NCBI RefSeq assembly: GCF_030848805.1
Contig: NC_092362.1
Location: 21,118,084-21,182,083 of the forward strand
DNA length: 64,000 nucleotides
Source: Temnothorax longispinosus
Taxonomy: Eukaryota; Arthropoda; Insecta; Hymenoptera; Formicidae
Direction: 5' to 3'
Made by a program: the position numbers and the translations under genes. Below, in pieces: positions 51,901 to 62,755 of the stretch. The notes beneath the pieces are model-generated. The model ran no database searches, was not told the DNA's origin, and worked only from the letters and a program-made list of their open reading frames with translations. Within the stretch, counting starts at the first letter, position 1, and the number at the start of each line of letters is the position of its first letter.

Positions 51901-52690
51901 TCGGATGCTGTAGTGGCAGTAATGCCGACATTTTTTTTAACACACAAAACTTTGAATTGGCTTTAATTGGCGGAATTGAAAAAACTTTTTTAGAATTAAA
52001 GTACGCACAAAAATGGAGGGTGCTGCAGTCGATTTTACATCAAAAACTAAAAAAAATTGATAATTTTGGCACATAGAGCTGTCACTGACAACAATTATTT
52101 GCTTAATACAAAAATACTGCAGTTTATATATACTAAATGAGATTACAGCACCCTTAGGGAAAACATTTAAGAACAATATCGTGCAATTAGAACCAAGACA
52201 AAAGTCTAGAAAAAAAGTTATATGTGTCCAACTTTTATTATGCAAAAGCACATGCAGGTTGATATGATGAGTAGTATTGCGTGTAGTGAGAGATGGCGCA
52301 GCAATCGAACAAGGACAGATGTCATTTCGTTAGACAAAGACAGATATAGGGAAAACAAAATTAGAAATGTTGACATTATTGATATCGAGGAAGTTTGGCC
52401 TTTGCTATAAAATCCCCTTAAATAATAAGACTGATTTAAAGAATTTAATTTTTGTGTTAAAGGAATTTAATTTTTGTGTTTAAAAATTCAATTTTTGTGT
52501 TAAATAATAAAAGACTGATTTATTTAACTATTTCATATTATGAATAACAATATGTAATAAATTTTGTTTTATTATTATATATATTGAGTATATTTATTGA
52601 GTATATTTATACAATTCCATATTCAATTCCGTATTCAAAAAAAGTAATATTTTATAGTAATACTATGTACTTTGCTGTAATAATGTTGTA
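51901..52690 (+). repeat. left long inverted-repeat arm
   Basis: The TTAA-bounded part is 51901-52417; homology to the right arm runs on to about 52690. Two coding-like remnants stay in register with the other arm. One, near 51940-52040, reads ELALIGGIEK then LELKYAQKWRVLQSILHQK. The other, just before the inner end, reads NVDIIDIEEVWPLL followed by a stop. Other parts are broken by stops. Confidence 0.85.
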
Positions 52691-52969
52691 ATTTTGGGAA
52701 TTATTCTTTAAGGATATATTTTCAAAGGGGTTCAAGGGGTTAGAACATAGATGCGTTATTATAGATTATATCTCTATATACGTTATAGACAATGAGCAGC
52801 GCAAAGGCGCATGCGCGCATGGATAAAGACAGAAAGAGCCCCACGCCCCACATGCAGCGTTTTTTTTCCTATTCCTATATCGCAGTCTCTTACGTGCTAG
52901 CATATGACTCGCACACTCTATTCTGATATCTCTATGAAAAAGGCTAATTACATGTAAAAATTTCCATTT

Positions 52970-54508
52970 TCATAAATATCCATTTTCAACTGCATGGACA
53001 ATTATATCTGCTAATCTTTGCCTTCCACTTGATGTTTCGATATTAGATAATGTCCATACATCAGCAATATTTACTGCCTCGTCGCCCTTGATAATGGCAT
53101 CTAAATCGAATAATTGAGATGGATCCAATAGACAAAACGGAATAGATTCCAAAGCGAACGTTAATCCAATTATGAAATACTCCTTCACCTGCAATTGATA
53201 TCAATATTAGTACGATACCCTTTTAAAATTTCGAACGCAAAATAGTAATTTTACCTCTCTCATAAATAAATCCCACGGATAAATCTTCTCTGGTTCGGAT
53301 CCAAGAGATTTAATGGCGCTGCTCAATTCGGAATGATAAACTTTCAATATATCATCATAATGCTGATCTCGAAATGGCTTCTGAGTGCAAGAATAAATTA
53401 AAAATGATAGATCCGTGATAGGATTAGCGCAACGCGCGAGCTGAAAGTCCAGCATTAGTGCTTGTTTCTTATTTCGCCCGGCGTCTCGGACTAGAAAATT
53501 CGGAGCCCAACAGTCACCCGCGGTTATAATAAACGTTGGAGCATCTTTCCTCTCAAATAATTCTGAGCATTTGTGATAGAGCGAACCAAATTCATAAGAA
53601 TTGAATTGCTTCTCGGCTTTACTGTTGGGATATTCCATCTTTAACGCATGTTTAGCTATATCCGTCAGCTTTTTCTGTAAGCAAAGATAATGTTACTGAT
53701 AATTACATTAAGATGCAACGTAATATCACTTACATGGAATTTTTGGTGCCAGTTCCAGTGTTCACTACCAAAGAAAGTTTCTTTCAAGTAGCTTGTAATT
53801 TCTGCGAATTCCTCTTTCTTTTGGTCCTTGTACGCAAATGAGATTGCGTGAAATTTTGCCAAGGTTTTCAAGATCACGGTGAACTCCGCCCAGTCCAGGC
53901 AGGTTTGTCTGGACGCAGGTCCAAATCCTAGAGGAGAGACGTCCTCCAAGACTATGAAATCATTCTCACCGTCCATGTAAGAAGTCAAGTGACGTGGTAT
54001 GCACAGTAGATTGCCTTGTCCTTTCTCCGCTAAGAATTTTTCAATCTTGGGGACAACCTGTAATGTAAAATAACACTTGTTTGAGATCTAGGCACTTGTT
54101 ATTCGATTATACAAATAGAATATATTTTCTTTTCAAAAGATACATGTATTTCCGATTACACAGAAGGAGAGTTTCATGCATTCTCACCTTTGTATAAAAT
54201 ATGATTTCGTTACCAAAGAATTCTCCGCTCCTAAGAGTCTTCCTTCTGCCAATGTTTTTGGGAATCGACTTCACAACGATATTAACTTGCACTTGTTGCT
54301 TCGAATTACCGTCCACGATACCCGATAATTTACCCTTGTTAACAATCGACAGGTAGCTGTCACCCTTAGCAAATCCCTCGCCAAAATTCCAATCTGTCAG
54401 CTGTACCTTCTTCCTGTTATACGCTCTACTCAGGACGTCTACCAGTACCTCCTCTGTAAACTTGTCACTCACGTCGCTCAAGTTAACACGTTCTTTAGTT
54501 TCATCCAT
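52970..54508 (-). CDS. ecdysteroid-kinase-like / CHK-domain kinase (EcKL), four exons, complete
   Basis: Exons: 54508-54188, 54057-53734, 53674-53255 and 53188-52970. Introns are 130, 59 and 66 bp, all GT-AG and phase 0, giving 427 residues, normal for the family. The fold is that of choline/aminoglycoside kinases, which transfer phosphate from ATP to small molecules; insect members include ecdysteroid 22-kinase and detoxification candidates, usually cytosolic. Visible motifs: nucleotide loop GEGFAKGDSYLS (43-54), lysine strand IVVKSIP (K80), the helix Glu in FFGNEIIFY (E101), catalytic loop AGDCWAPN (267-274, with D269 and N274), metal-binding DFQ (291-293) and RCANPITDLSF after it. Oddity: the loop has Ala267 where relatives generally have His before GD. 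Asp and Asn are kept, so activity remains possible. There is no stop or frameshift. The ATG is the first in frame, with family-typical residues following. It sits between the two inverted transposon arms. The substrate cannot be predicted. Confidence 0.93.
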
Positions 54509-54988
54509 GATCTCTTCTACTTTCCTATTTTATATTTACGAAATCCGACTTTTAAAATATATTGACCTTTCATCAGAATTATTAAATACTGCAATATTAC
54601 TTGAAATTAATATTGATGTTAATTTATGTTAATTTAAGGAATTTTAACGAAATTTTAGTTTTTATAACAGATACCTCTCGTTAAAATTAAAGAGCGTAAT
54701 AAATATGAAAGCGACACACTTAAATATCGATAGGCTGACGTAACTGTTGCGGTTCATATATAAGTAGTTGTTATCTCGCCGGCGTGATTTATCTTGCCTG
54801 AGTGATTTATATCTCTCTCTCATCTTCGTGATAAAGCGATCTATAAAATTCACACATAAAAGCATCTTATCATTTTGTAGTATTTAACTTCAACAGCGTT
54901 TGATAGATTTATATAATCCGTACGCTCGTACTCACATATAAATTAATTTGCATGAAGTCTCCTCCCTGCAATCGAATTCTCTGCATAG

Positions 54989-55010
54989 GGTAGGGGAGGG
55001 GGGGGCGGGG
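54989..55010 (+). promoter_or_regulatory. potential G-quadruplex upstream of the kinase gene
   Basis: GGGTAGGGG, then seven G, then CGGGG: four or more G-runs with 1-2-base loops. It lies about 480 bp upstream of the kinase ATG, G-rich on the strand opposite the coding strand. A regulatory role is speculative. Confidence 0.45.
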
Positions 55011-55040
55011 AAGAACCGTTTACGTTGATTGTTGCAAAAA

Positions 55041-55059
55041 GAACAGGCCTGGCCTGTTC
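55041..55059. promoter_or_regulatory. 19-bp perfect palindrome upstream of the kinase gene
   Basis: GAACAGGCC-T-GGCCTGTTC, with arms of 9 bp and one central base. Such symmetry suits a dimeric DNA-binding protein, but the site matches no specific factor I can name with confidence. Confidence 0.35.
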
Positions 55060-55807
55060 GATTGCTGGAATCTGGAATCGCGCGCGACGCGCGTCGATCT
55101 GCCACGTGGAACACTTCCTGATACTATGACTATGACGCTAGGTTAGGCCGGGATTTTCTAGTGTGAAGCAGAATGAAACTTGTTAAGAGGCATCAATCAG
55201 GCTCGCGTATCTCTGGAAGGCACAAGCTGCGGTAAAAGGCCACGAGTGACAATGTGACTGAATTCCATCGTTATTCTAAACAATCTAAACCTAAACACTG
55301 TAGATCATCTGATCATGCGCGGGTTTCTACCATCGATCTGCACCGCGGAAACATAACGGAAGAACCGAGAGAATTTATTTTGTTTAGGAGGTTGATAAGA
55401 ACCTGAGGTTGTTATAAGTACTACATTAATGAACGCAAAAACTACAAACAACCCTTTTTTGTCGAACGTTTTGTTCTTTGGAATTGAATTGATTGTTTTT
55501 AGAGTCGTTATCGAAAACATTAATGATGTATAAATATTTATATACCAATAAAGATAGTCTGGCTTTTATTGACTTTTCTTCCACTATGATATTGCATATT
55601 TTCTTGTGTTTGTATGCTGATAAGGGTGTGCTCCGAATTTTGATAAATCATGGAATGTATGTACATGTATTGTTGGCATGCTAGATTAAACTATAATGAA
55701 GATTATACTGTATTCTAGAAAACTTGGAAATTTACAACAGACTTCGCCTCGACGCTCTCGACAAAGAAATTAAAAGAATGACGAATTAGTAACACAAGGT
55801 CTGTTGC

Positions 55808-56605
55808 AACAAAATTATTACAGCAAAATTAGTAGTATTACTATAAAATATTACTTTTTTTTAAATATGGAATTGAATATATGAAATTGTATATATTGAA
55901 TTGTATAAATATACTCAATAAATATACTCAATATATATATAATAATAAAACAAAATTTATTACATATTGTTATTCATACAATGTTAATCAATTATATATG
56001 AAATAGTTAAATAAATCAGTCTTTTATTATTTAACACAAAAATTAAATTCCTTTAACACAAAAATTAAATTCTTTAAATCAGTCTTATTATTTAAGGGGA
56101 TCCTATAGCGAAGGCCGAACTTCCTCGATGTCGATAATGTCAACATTTCAAATTTGGTTTTCCCTATATCTTTGTCTAACGAAATGATATCTGTCCTTGT
56201 TCAATTGCTGCGCCATCTCTTGCTACACGCAATACTATATCATATCAACCTGCATGTGCTTTTGCATAATAAAAGTTGGACACATATAACTTTTTTTCTA
56301 GACTTTTATCTTGGTTCTAATTGCACGATATTGTTCTTAAATGTTTTTCCTAAGAGTGCTGTAATCTCATTTTGTATATATAAACTGCAGTATTTTTGTA
56401 TTAAGCAAGTATTGTCGTCAGTGACAGCTTTATGTGCCGGAATTTTCAATTTTTTTCGTTTTTGATGTAAAATCGACTGCAGCACCCTCCATTTTTGTGC
56501 GTACTTTAATTCTAAAAAAGTTTTTTCAATTCCGCCAATTAAAGCCAATTCAAAGTTTTGTGTGTTCAAAAAAATGTCGGTAATTACTGTCACTACAGCA
56601 TCCCC
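55808..56605 (-). repeat. right long inverted-repeat arm
   Basis: Reverse complement of 51901-52690. Its TTAA-bounded part is 56096-56605. Read on the minus strand, a 95-codon frame (56593-56306) stays open through LIGGIEKTFLELKYAQKW and beyond, longer than in the left arm. The inner end keeps NVDIIDIEEV then a stop, with mostly synonymous differences from the left arm. Confidence 0.85.
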
Positions 56606-56609
56606 TTAA

Positions 56610-59600
56610 ACATAAAAAATCCTGGATTAACATCGGCGATCGCGCCATTTCACAATATATCTTTCATCCCGACGCGTGCGGTGCGGACAGTTTCTCCTTC
56701 TAAGTAAACCGACGCGAGATTTAATGCAGATCCTAGCGAGAGAGCTCTTCGACGTATCCCTGAGGGGTCTCCTCCTATTTCCGTGCCGCGCGCGCGAGAC
56801 GCCGCACCGCATCGCGCCGCGCGCTAGCCGAGAGCAGCGCGGACAGCGTGGCGCGGCGTACAGCCGGAAAATTAGCATACGAGGCTGGGATCGAACGAGG
56901 TACCCCCGATGTCTCCATCGCTCGTGAAATGGATACCCCATTCCATCGCGTTCTCCTTTCAGGATTGGTTTATGCCCGTGCGGGACTTACGGCCGGGCCG
57001 TGCCTCAATCGCTCGCTCGGGAAGCCAGCCAGCCCGAGCCCACCGCCTCACCTCACTTCGTGTGGGTGTTTTACGCGATATTATTGACTCCGTCTTTTGC
57101 TCTTTGTTGCTCCTCCACGATTCTCCAACGAGCGAAACGTCCGAATGCCGCGCGACGTAACGCGCCGTATACGCTGAGAATGCTAAGCGATTTATTCGAC
57201 GCTGGTTTTTACAGGGTGTCGAGGCGCGTCGATGAAATCTGTTATTGTATTTTTAACGTTAGTGACTTTTTTGCGCAATGGAAACGAATGTGCATAATAT
57301 TAATTTATTTTTGAGAAACGAAATATGTTCCATATGCTTACAAACGTTAAAATATTACATAAAGGAAGAAAAGTTTTATTAAATTGGCTCTTTTCCTACA
57401 AGTTTAATTAAAAGTTTAGATATGGCAATCTTTTGTTTAGGCTAACGTTGCGGTAATGAGATAATCTTAGTGCTATGCTCGCTTGCCTTGCGTTAAAGTC
57501 TCCTAACGTATCTATGTTTCAGCATTGAAATCTCCACCCCGTCCGACGCGATCGATGCATTCCCCAAGCTTGTGCCAACGATTTTATCGTGCGGGCGCGT
57601 TATCTGTATAGAATGTAATCAATCACGATGGGCACACAGAGAGCATCACGTTAAGAAGTTCAGCGACAGAGAGGTGCGATACCGCAATGTGGCATAGCGG
57701 CAAAGATGAACGGCGAAGAAATGGGACAGACGAAGGAAGAGAGGCTACCGACTAGTGAGTTACGGTCTCGCGCGAATGTTCGCCAATTATCTCCGGACGG
57801 GTAGCCGACTCTAATTGGACTTTACGCCGGTGGGTGGGATCAGCCATAGCGATTGCGGAAAAAAGAAGTGCCTCGTAACGCGCACATCGCGGGCGTGTAC
57901 AGGACGCACACACGCACTCATCGACTCGCTGCCATATCTGACACGTTGTCGATAATTGGTCGAAAGCCGGAACGATTTGCTCCATTAAATCGGCACGGCA
58001 CAAGCTGCCCAGGACTCTATGATCCAATCTGCTTGCTCGAAGTGTCCGGCCGGTTATGACGGTCAACGTGTCGGTTTATTGCACATCCTGGTCCGAATAC
58101 GCGCGATGAAACTATCAAATTCACTTTTCCGACACGTAGGCTCGTTTATGGTCGTAGCCGGCGAGTTATATTACCGTGACGTCTATTTGTGAACTTTGGT
58201 GTTGGGTACGGTTGACGGCTGACGATTGTGTTCGAAGAGTTCGCACTCACTAACGTTCTCATTCAGGATTTCTCAGTTGATTGTTTTCCTCTCTTATTAT
58301 ATAAGTATAATTATTATTATTATATCTAGTGCAGCAAAATCAATTGATGCTTGAAATTGTATAGAATGCTTAAGTAACAGGTACATATAGATATATAATG
58401 ACTCTTGACGTCTTGACTTATAATATTTATAGAACTATTTACAGAATTATCTGCAATATTTGCAAAGAATGCAGTATGAAGTATTTTCTTGTTCCTCATT
58501 CCCATTACCTTCAACCTACCCTCGACTCTCCCGCTTTCTAACGTTCTCCGCGCTTTTACGATTGCTCCGTCTCTGATTATACTTCACGGATATAACGCCC
58601 CGTGAAACCTTCGCGGAAATAGCTGCTGGCATTTAGCGCGAACAGACTCGTTTGGACACTTCTAAGTCGATGGGCGCACGACGCGAGTCGCCGTGAGATT
58701 ACGGGCAGAAAATGCGAGGCGGATCGCGGCACGCAACAGGAAAGATAATTAGACGCGCGTTTATGCCGCTGCTACCGACGCACGTGCTACAAAATTAATG
58801 CCACGCTCGCAATCCGCAAATAGTCTGAATAGTTGTCGGATGTTTCTGTTATCGTCGGTAAACGTGGTGCAATGTAATCTTACCCGTTTGTTTCACCATT
58901 ATATACCAAGAAAAATGCATGGACGCGAAACATATTATATTTGATATCTTATGTTTCAAATATTTATTACTTTTTCATAAAAATATGACACACAATTGTA
59001 ATTTATAAATTTAATTTTAATTAATGCAAGTTATGAATGTAATCTAATTGATTTTCTACATCTGTTCACAGACAGACGCTACTTAAAAGGAATATCAGAA
59101 ACGCATTGTGTGTACGTGCGTGGTAACGAGATCGCTACGATGAACGGGAGACGTGTGCACGCGGGACGATGGGCAACCGAGTGTGGTGGAACCGGGTGGA
59201 ACCAATCCTTCGCTTGTTTTTGCTCCGACTGACTTATCGATATTGGCACGTTGTACGATCGTGTATGTAACTACTCTCGAGGGAGAGACAGAGTGGTCGA
59301 CGGATGATAGGAAAGGGGTCAGGCGGGACGGAGGAGGGTGCCGTACGGAGGCGCGGGACTCAAGGAGGATAAACCGGCGCGACTGAATTATTGCTAAGTG
59401 AGGGTAGAACTTTGACCGGCGTCCATTGTGTGCGCGCGCGAGCGCGTGTGTGCATGCGTGCTGCGTGCACGCGCTTTCGCGAGGCGACAGTGATGACCCG
59501 GATGACCGACACCGAACTCGAACACGCGCCCGAAGAAAGCGTCTAACTGAAAATGCCCGGATACTTGTTTCTCGCTCTACTCATATCAGTTACACGGTCA

Positions 59601-62600
59601 AAATTATTAATAAAGTGATTTAAAATATCACTTTTTTAATCGATTGACAGAATCCGTGACACGTTAGAGCATATATAGCAATGCAAGAACAAACTCTTAT
59701 TGCTAATAAAATGACAATTTGTACGATTTGTGACAGTAATATATTAATATTTTCTTGTGTCAAAATAATGCTTCCTGTATCCTATTAGATATAAAAAAGA
59801 ATAATTATTTTATTAATCTCTTGATTAGAGTTGACTGAGAATTTTCATATAATGTTGAGAATTCGTGTAATGTAGAAGGATAAAATAAAGGAGGGAGGAG
59901 GGGGAAGTATATACACTCGATCAACGCGTCCAGGCCATTATCTGCGCCATGTAGCACCCACCATGTGAGGCGCTTCGTTGCTTTAGGCGTCGCATGACGT
60001 CTTCTTCACCGGAGATCCGCGCGAAAATCAAGCATCACGAGAAGAACACCGCCGGAGTTGGCAGCGGCGAGGCTCACGAGGAGAGGAGAACGATTATGCC
60101 GATGAAACTCCAAGTTATAAAAGCGGGGAACAGAGTGCGAAAAAGAGAAAGAGAGAGGCAGGTCTCTCTTTTTCTCTTCTGCGCGCTCGTGTTCGAGCCG
60201 AGCTGCGGAGGTGGATTTAGCACGGAAGGCCTCATGCAGAAAGACAGTCGGGGTATGTTAGCCTCTATCAAGTCTATATTACCGCGCATTGGTCGATGGA
60301 CGATGGCACTACTCGCTCGAGTGAGGAGGAAGTAATAAGTCGAAGGAGGCAGATCAAAGGAAAGTACTTCTCCTTTCCGTGAGATATTAGGCTTCGCTAT
60401 TTCGCAGAGAGGAAGAGTGATCTTATAACGTTAACGCTATTACTTCCCTATCATTAACTATTGCAATCTCATAGCTGAATCTCATAGTTTATTCAATTAA
60501 GCTACTAATCTCTCTCATTCGATTATAATCAGCGGCAAAGCAGAATAACAAATGGTGCATATTATATCACTTATAATAATAATAATCATTGTATCAACAA
60601 CGTTTTTTGTTCTCAAAGTGGAGGCCGCTGTGCAAATGCTTCGACCTTCTTGAAATTCCGGAATTTTGCAAGGACGGTATATTGATACTTTTTCGACAAG
60701 CGTTTACCGACAAGCTTCGAGATTGAATGAGTATTTTGAAATAAATAGAACTATGTAAATTTCAAAGCAAAAACTCATTAACACTACAATTGCCAACGGG
60801 GAGTAATAAATCTTTTTGTTCTCTCGCCTTGGGATTGCGAAAGAGGATGAGCTATGTCCATGTCCAGGTTGTCTCGAACGTTTTATTCATTTAGCTCTTC
60901 TTTCGAGGGATATGTTAACGGTGTATCGACCTACTCGCGGCCGGAAGTGCAGAGAGTAGGAGATTTTTGTCTCGTGTGGTACGGCAGTAATTGTCGAATT
61001 TCAAATGCCTGCAGACATCCGCTTTTAAGCCGCCTCACTCGGATGAATTAACAATGAGAAGATTGTGCTTCTTCGGGCCGACGTTACATGACATCGACGT
61101 ACGAGAACAAAATATGGTCATGCCGAGATAAGCGAGGTTGTAACTTGGTGATCAAAGATTATTTCAAACATACATTTGATCTCCAAAGCTATTTATAATT
61201 TCGGCAGTTTTATCAGCGGATGTTTATTATATTCTTCTTTTTACAAGCTCCAAAAGTAGTCAACGTTACTACACAACACTACTGTAAAAAAAATTGCCTC
61301 CTAGAAGCTATATCTAGAAAGCAATTCACGGTAATGCTTACGCCGACAACACGTTATCGAGCTCTCTCATCCCACTCCCACATTCCAAACGCGCCGGTCG
61401 TTGCATACAGCCACCTGCCGCACGCGTTTCTTTCTTACGGAATGATATAATGGCGGAGGAGTCCGCGGAGTGTGTAATTCGTGCAAACGGCGAAGATTGG
61501 CGAAGGGGAAAAAAGGAAATCGCATAGATCTGATCGGTGTACGGTGGGGAGGGGAGATTACGCAAGAAAGCGGCAACCGCGATGCCTCGCGAACGCTTTA
61601 ATTATTTAAGTCCCGGATCCCAAGCTCGCGATTCCACCGTTTTCGTTTTCTTGCCGTAGCCTTCTTCTGCCGATTATAACCAGTGGCACAGTACTCGTTA
61701 CCGATCCACACGGCTTTCCGCGTAACCGCTAATCATACGATTATTTATTTCACTTTATTACGCAGTATTATGTTAATCAAAGTGATCGCGGAGATATTAC
61801 TGCAATAGCTTTTGCATCTCTACCGTGTTGATTACGAAAGTTATCATCAGTTCCTTTCATTTTTCTTTCATCTTAATGAGTTAATGCAAACACTTAACAA
61901 ATTTGATGTTTCTTTTTTTAAATATCGCTCTCTTTTACTTTTACACTTTGCCACTTTGTTTAAATATTTCAGTTATTAAAAGGTTTAATTAAATTTAGAA
62001 ATATAAAAAGATTAATATATTTATTGCACGTGAATTTTTTCTATAACTTTAAATGATAGATTTATAAAATGAAATTAATTTTGCTGTTTGTCCGTTTTTC
62101 GTCAGGATTAAAGTGAATGCAGGTAAGATCGTCCATGTTATGCATACAAACTCAGATTTTAATTTTTTTTTCACGTTTCATACTTTTTACAATCGGTTTG
62201 CATCATTGATGTAATAACAAACGTCTGTCAAATTCGAGAACACGTCGATTATACTTTCATGCTTGAATTATGTTGATTGATATCCTATTAACAATCCTCG
62301 ATATAATTGGTAAATGAATCGATAATAGCATTCAAGTGTGTATGCCAAGAAACAAATATGACAGAAACGAGTTTTCTGCCTATATTTTCCAAGGACGATC
62401 GAATGCAAATTCCTTAAACGCTGTGCAATCATAATCGTACTTTTACCAAGTTCCTTTTTTCCATCAAAGAGTTTTAACGCTACCTTTATCGCTTTACATC
62501 ATACTCTATGAAGCATTTCCGTTGATGCGTTTAATCGAACGGCCCTTCACAAGCGATAATGACGGAACGTCGCGTGCTCCCAAACACTTAAAAGACATCG

Positions 62601-62723
62601 TCTCGCAACAATAAAAAGCGCTCGTCGAAATGAAGGACGACATGCGCTGCGTCGACGTCGCGGCGACCTGAGGAGAGAAGAGCGGTCGGCAAGGCCCGGA
62701 GCTCGGAAAAGGCTCGGAGAAAA

Positions 62724-62738
<15 letters not shown>
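56610..62738. other. non-coding stretch, no gene seen
   Basis: CpG-rich at 56640-57180 and 59100-59560, otherwise mixed or AT-rich. GGGATCGAACGAGG near 56886 recalls an inverted tRNA T-arm, but no other tRNA part is present. Open frames lack domains and usually overlap antisense frames. Confidence 0.45.

Positions 62739-62755
<17 letters not shown>
62739..62755. repeat. (GA)n tract within a purine-rich block
   Basis: Short (GA)n run inside 62690-62880, which is strongly purine-rich on the plus strand and reads as Ser/Leu-rich low complexity on the minus strand. Confidence 0.85.

Larger units (their letters stand above)
51897..56609. mobile_element. composite transposon-like structure with long inverted arms and a kinase gene inside
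   Basis: Two arms, 51901-52690 and 55808-56605, are inverted copies of about 790 bp. Outer ends read TCGGATGCTGTAGTGGCAG and, inverted, GGGGATGCTGTAGTGACAG, and both abut TTAA (51897-51900 and 56606-56609). Each arm holds a 510-517-bp unit ending inward in GGGGATCCTATAGC or GGGGATTTTATAGC, again next to TTAA (52418-52421 and 56092-56095). Homology continues about 265-285 bp further inward. The 3.1-kb centre carries a complete EcKL/CHK kinase gene. Either one long-TIR element has engulfed a host gene, or two copies inserted or duplicated around it. TTAA targets fit piggyBac-like or Kolobok-like elements. No full transposase is present, so the structure would need an enzyme from elsewhere. Confidence 0.7.

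Noticed and set aside
52222..52410. 62-codon plus frame in the left transposon arm
   Set aside because: Explained as a degraded part of the transposon arm; the equivalent frame in the right arm is broken.
56880..56910. tRNA-like T-arm motif GGGATCGAACGAGG
   Set aside because: No matching A box, anticodon arm or acceptor stem at tRNA spacing.
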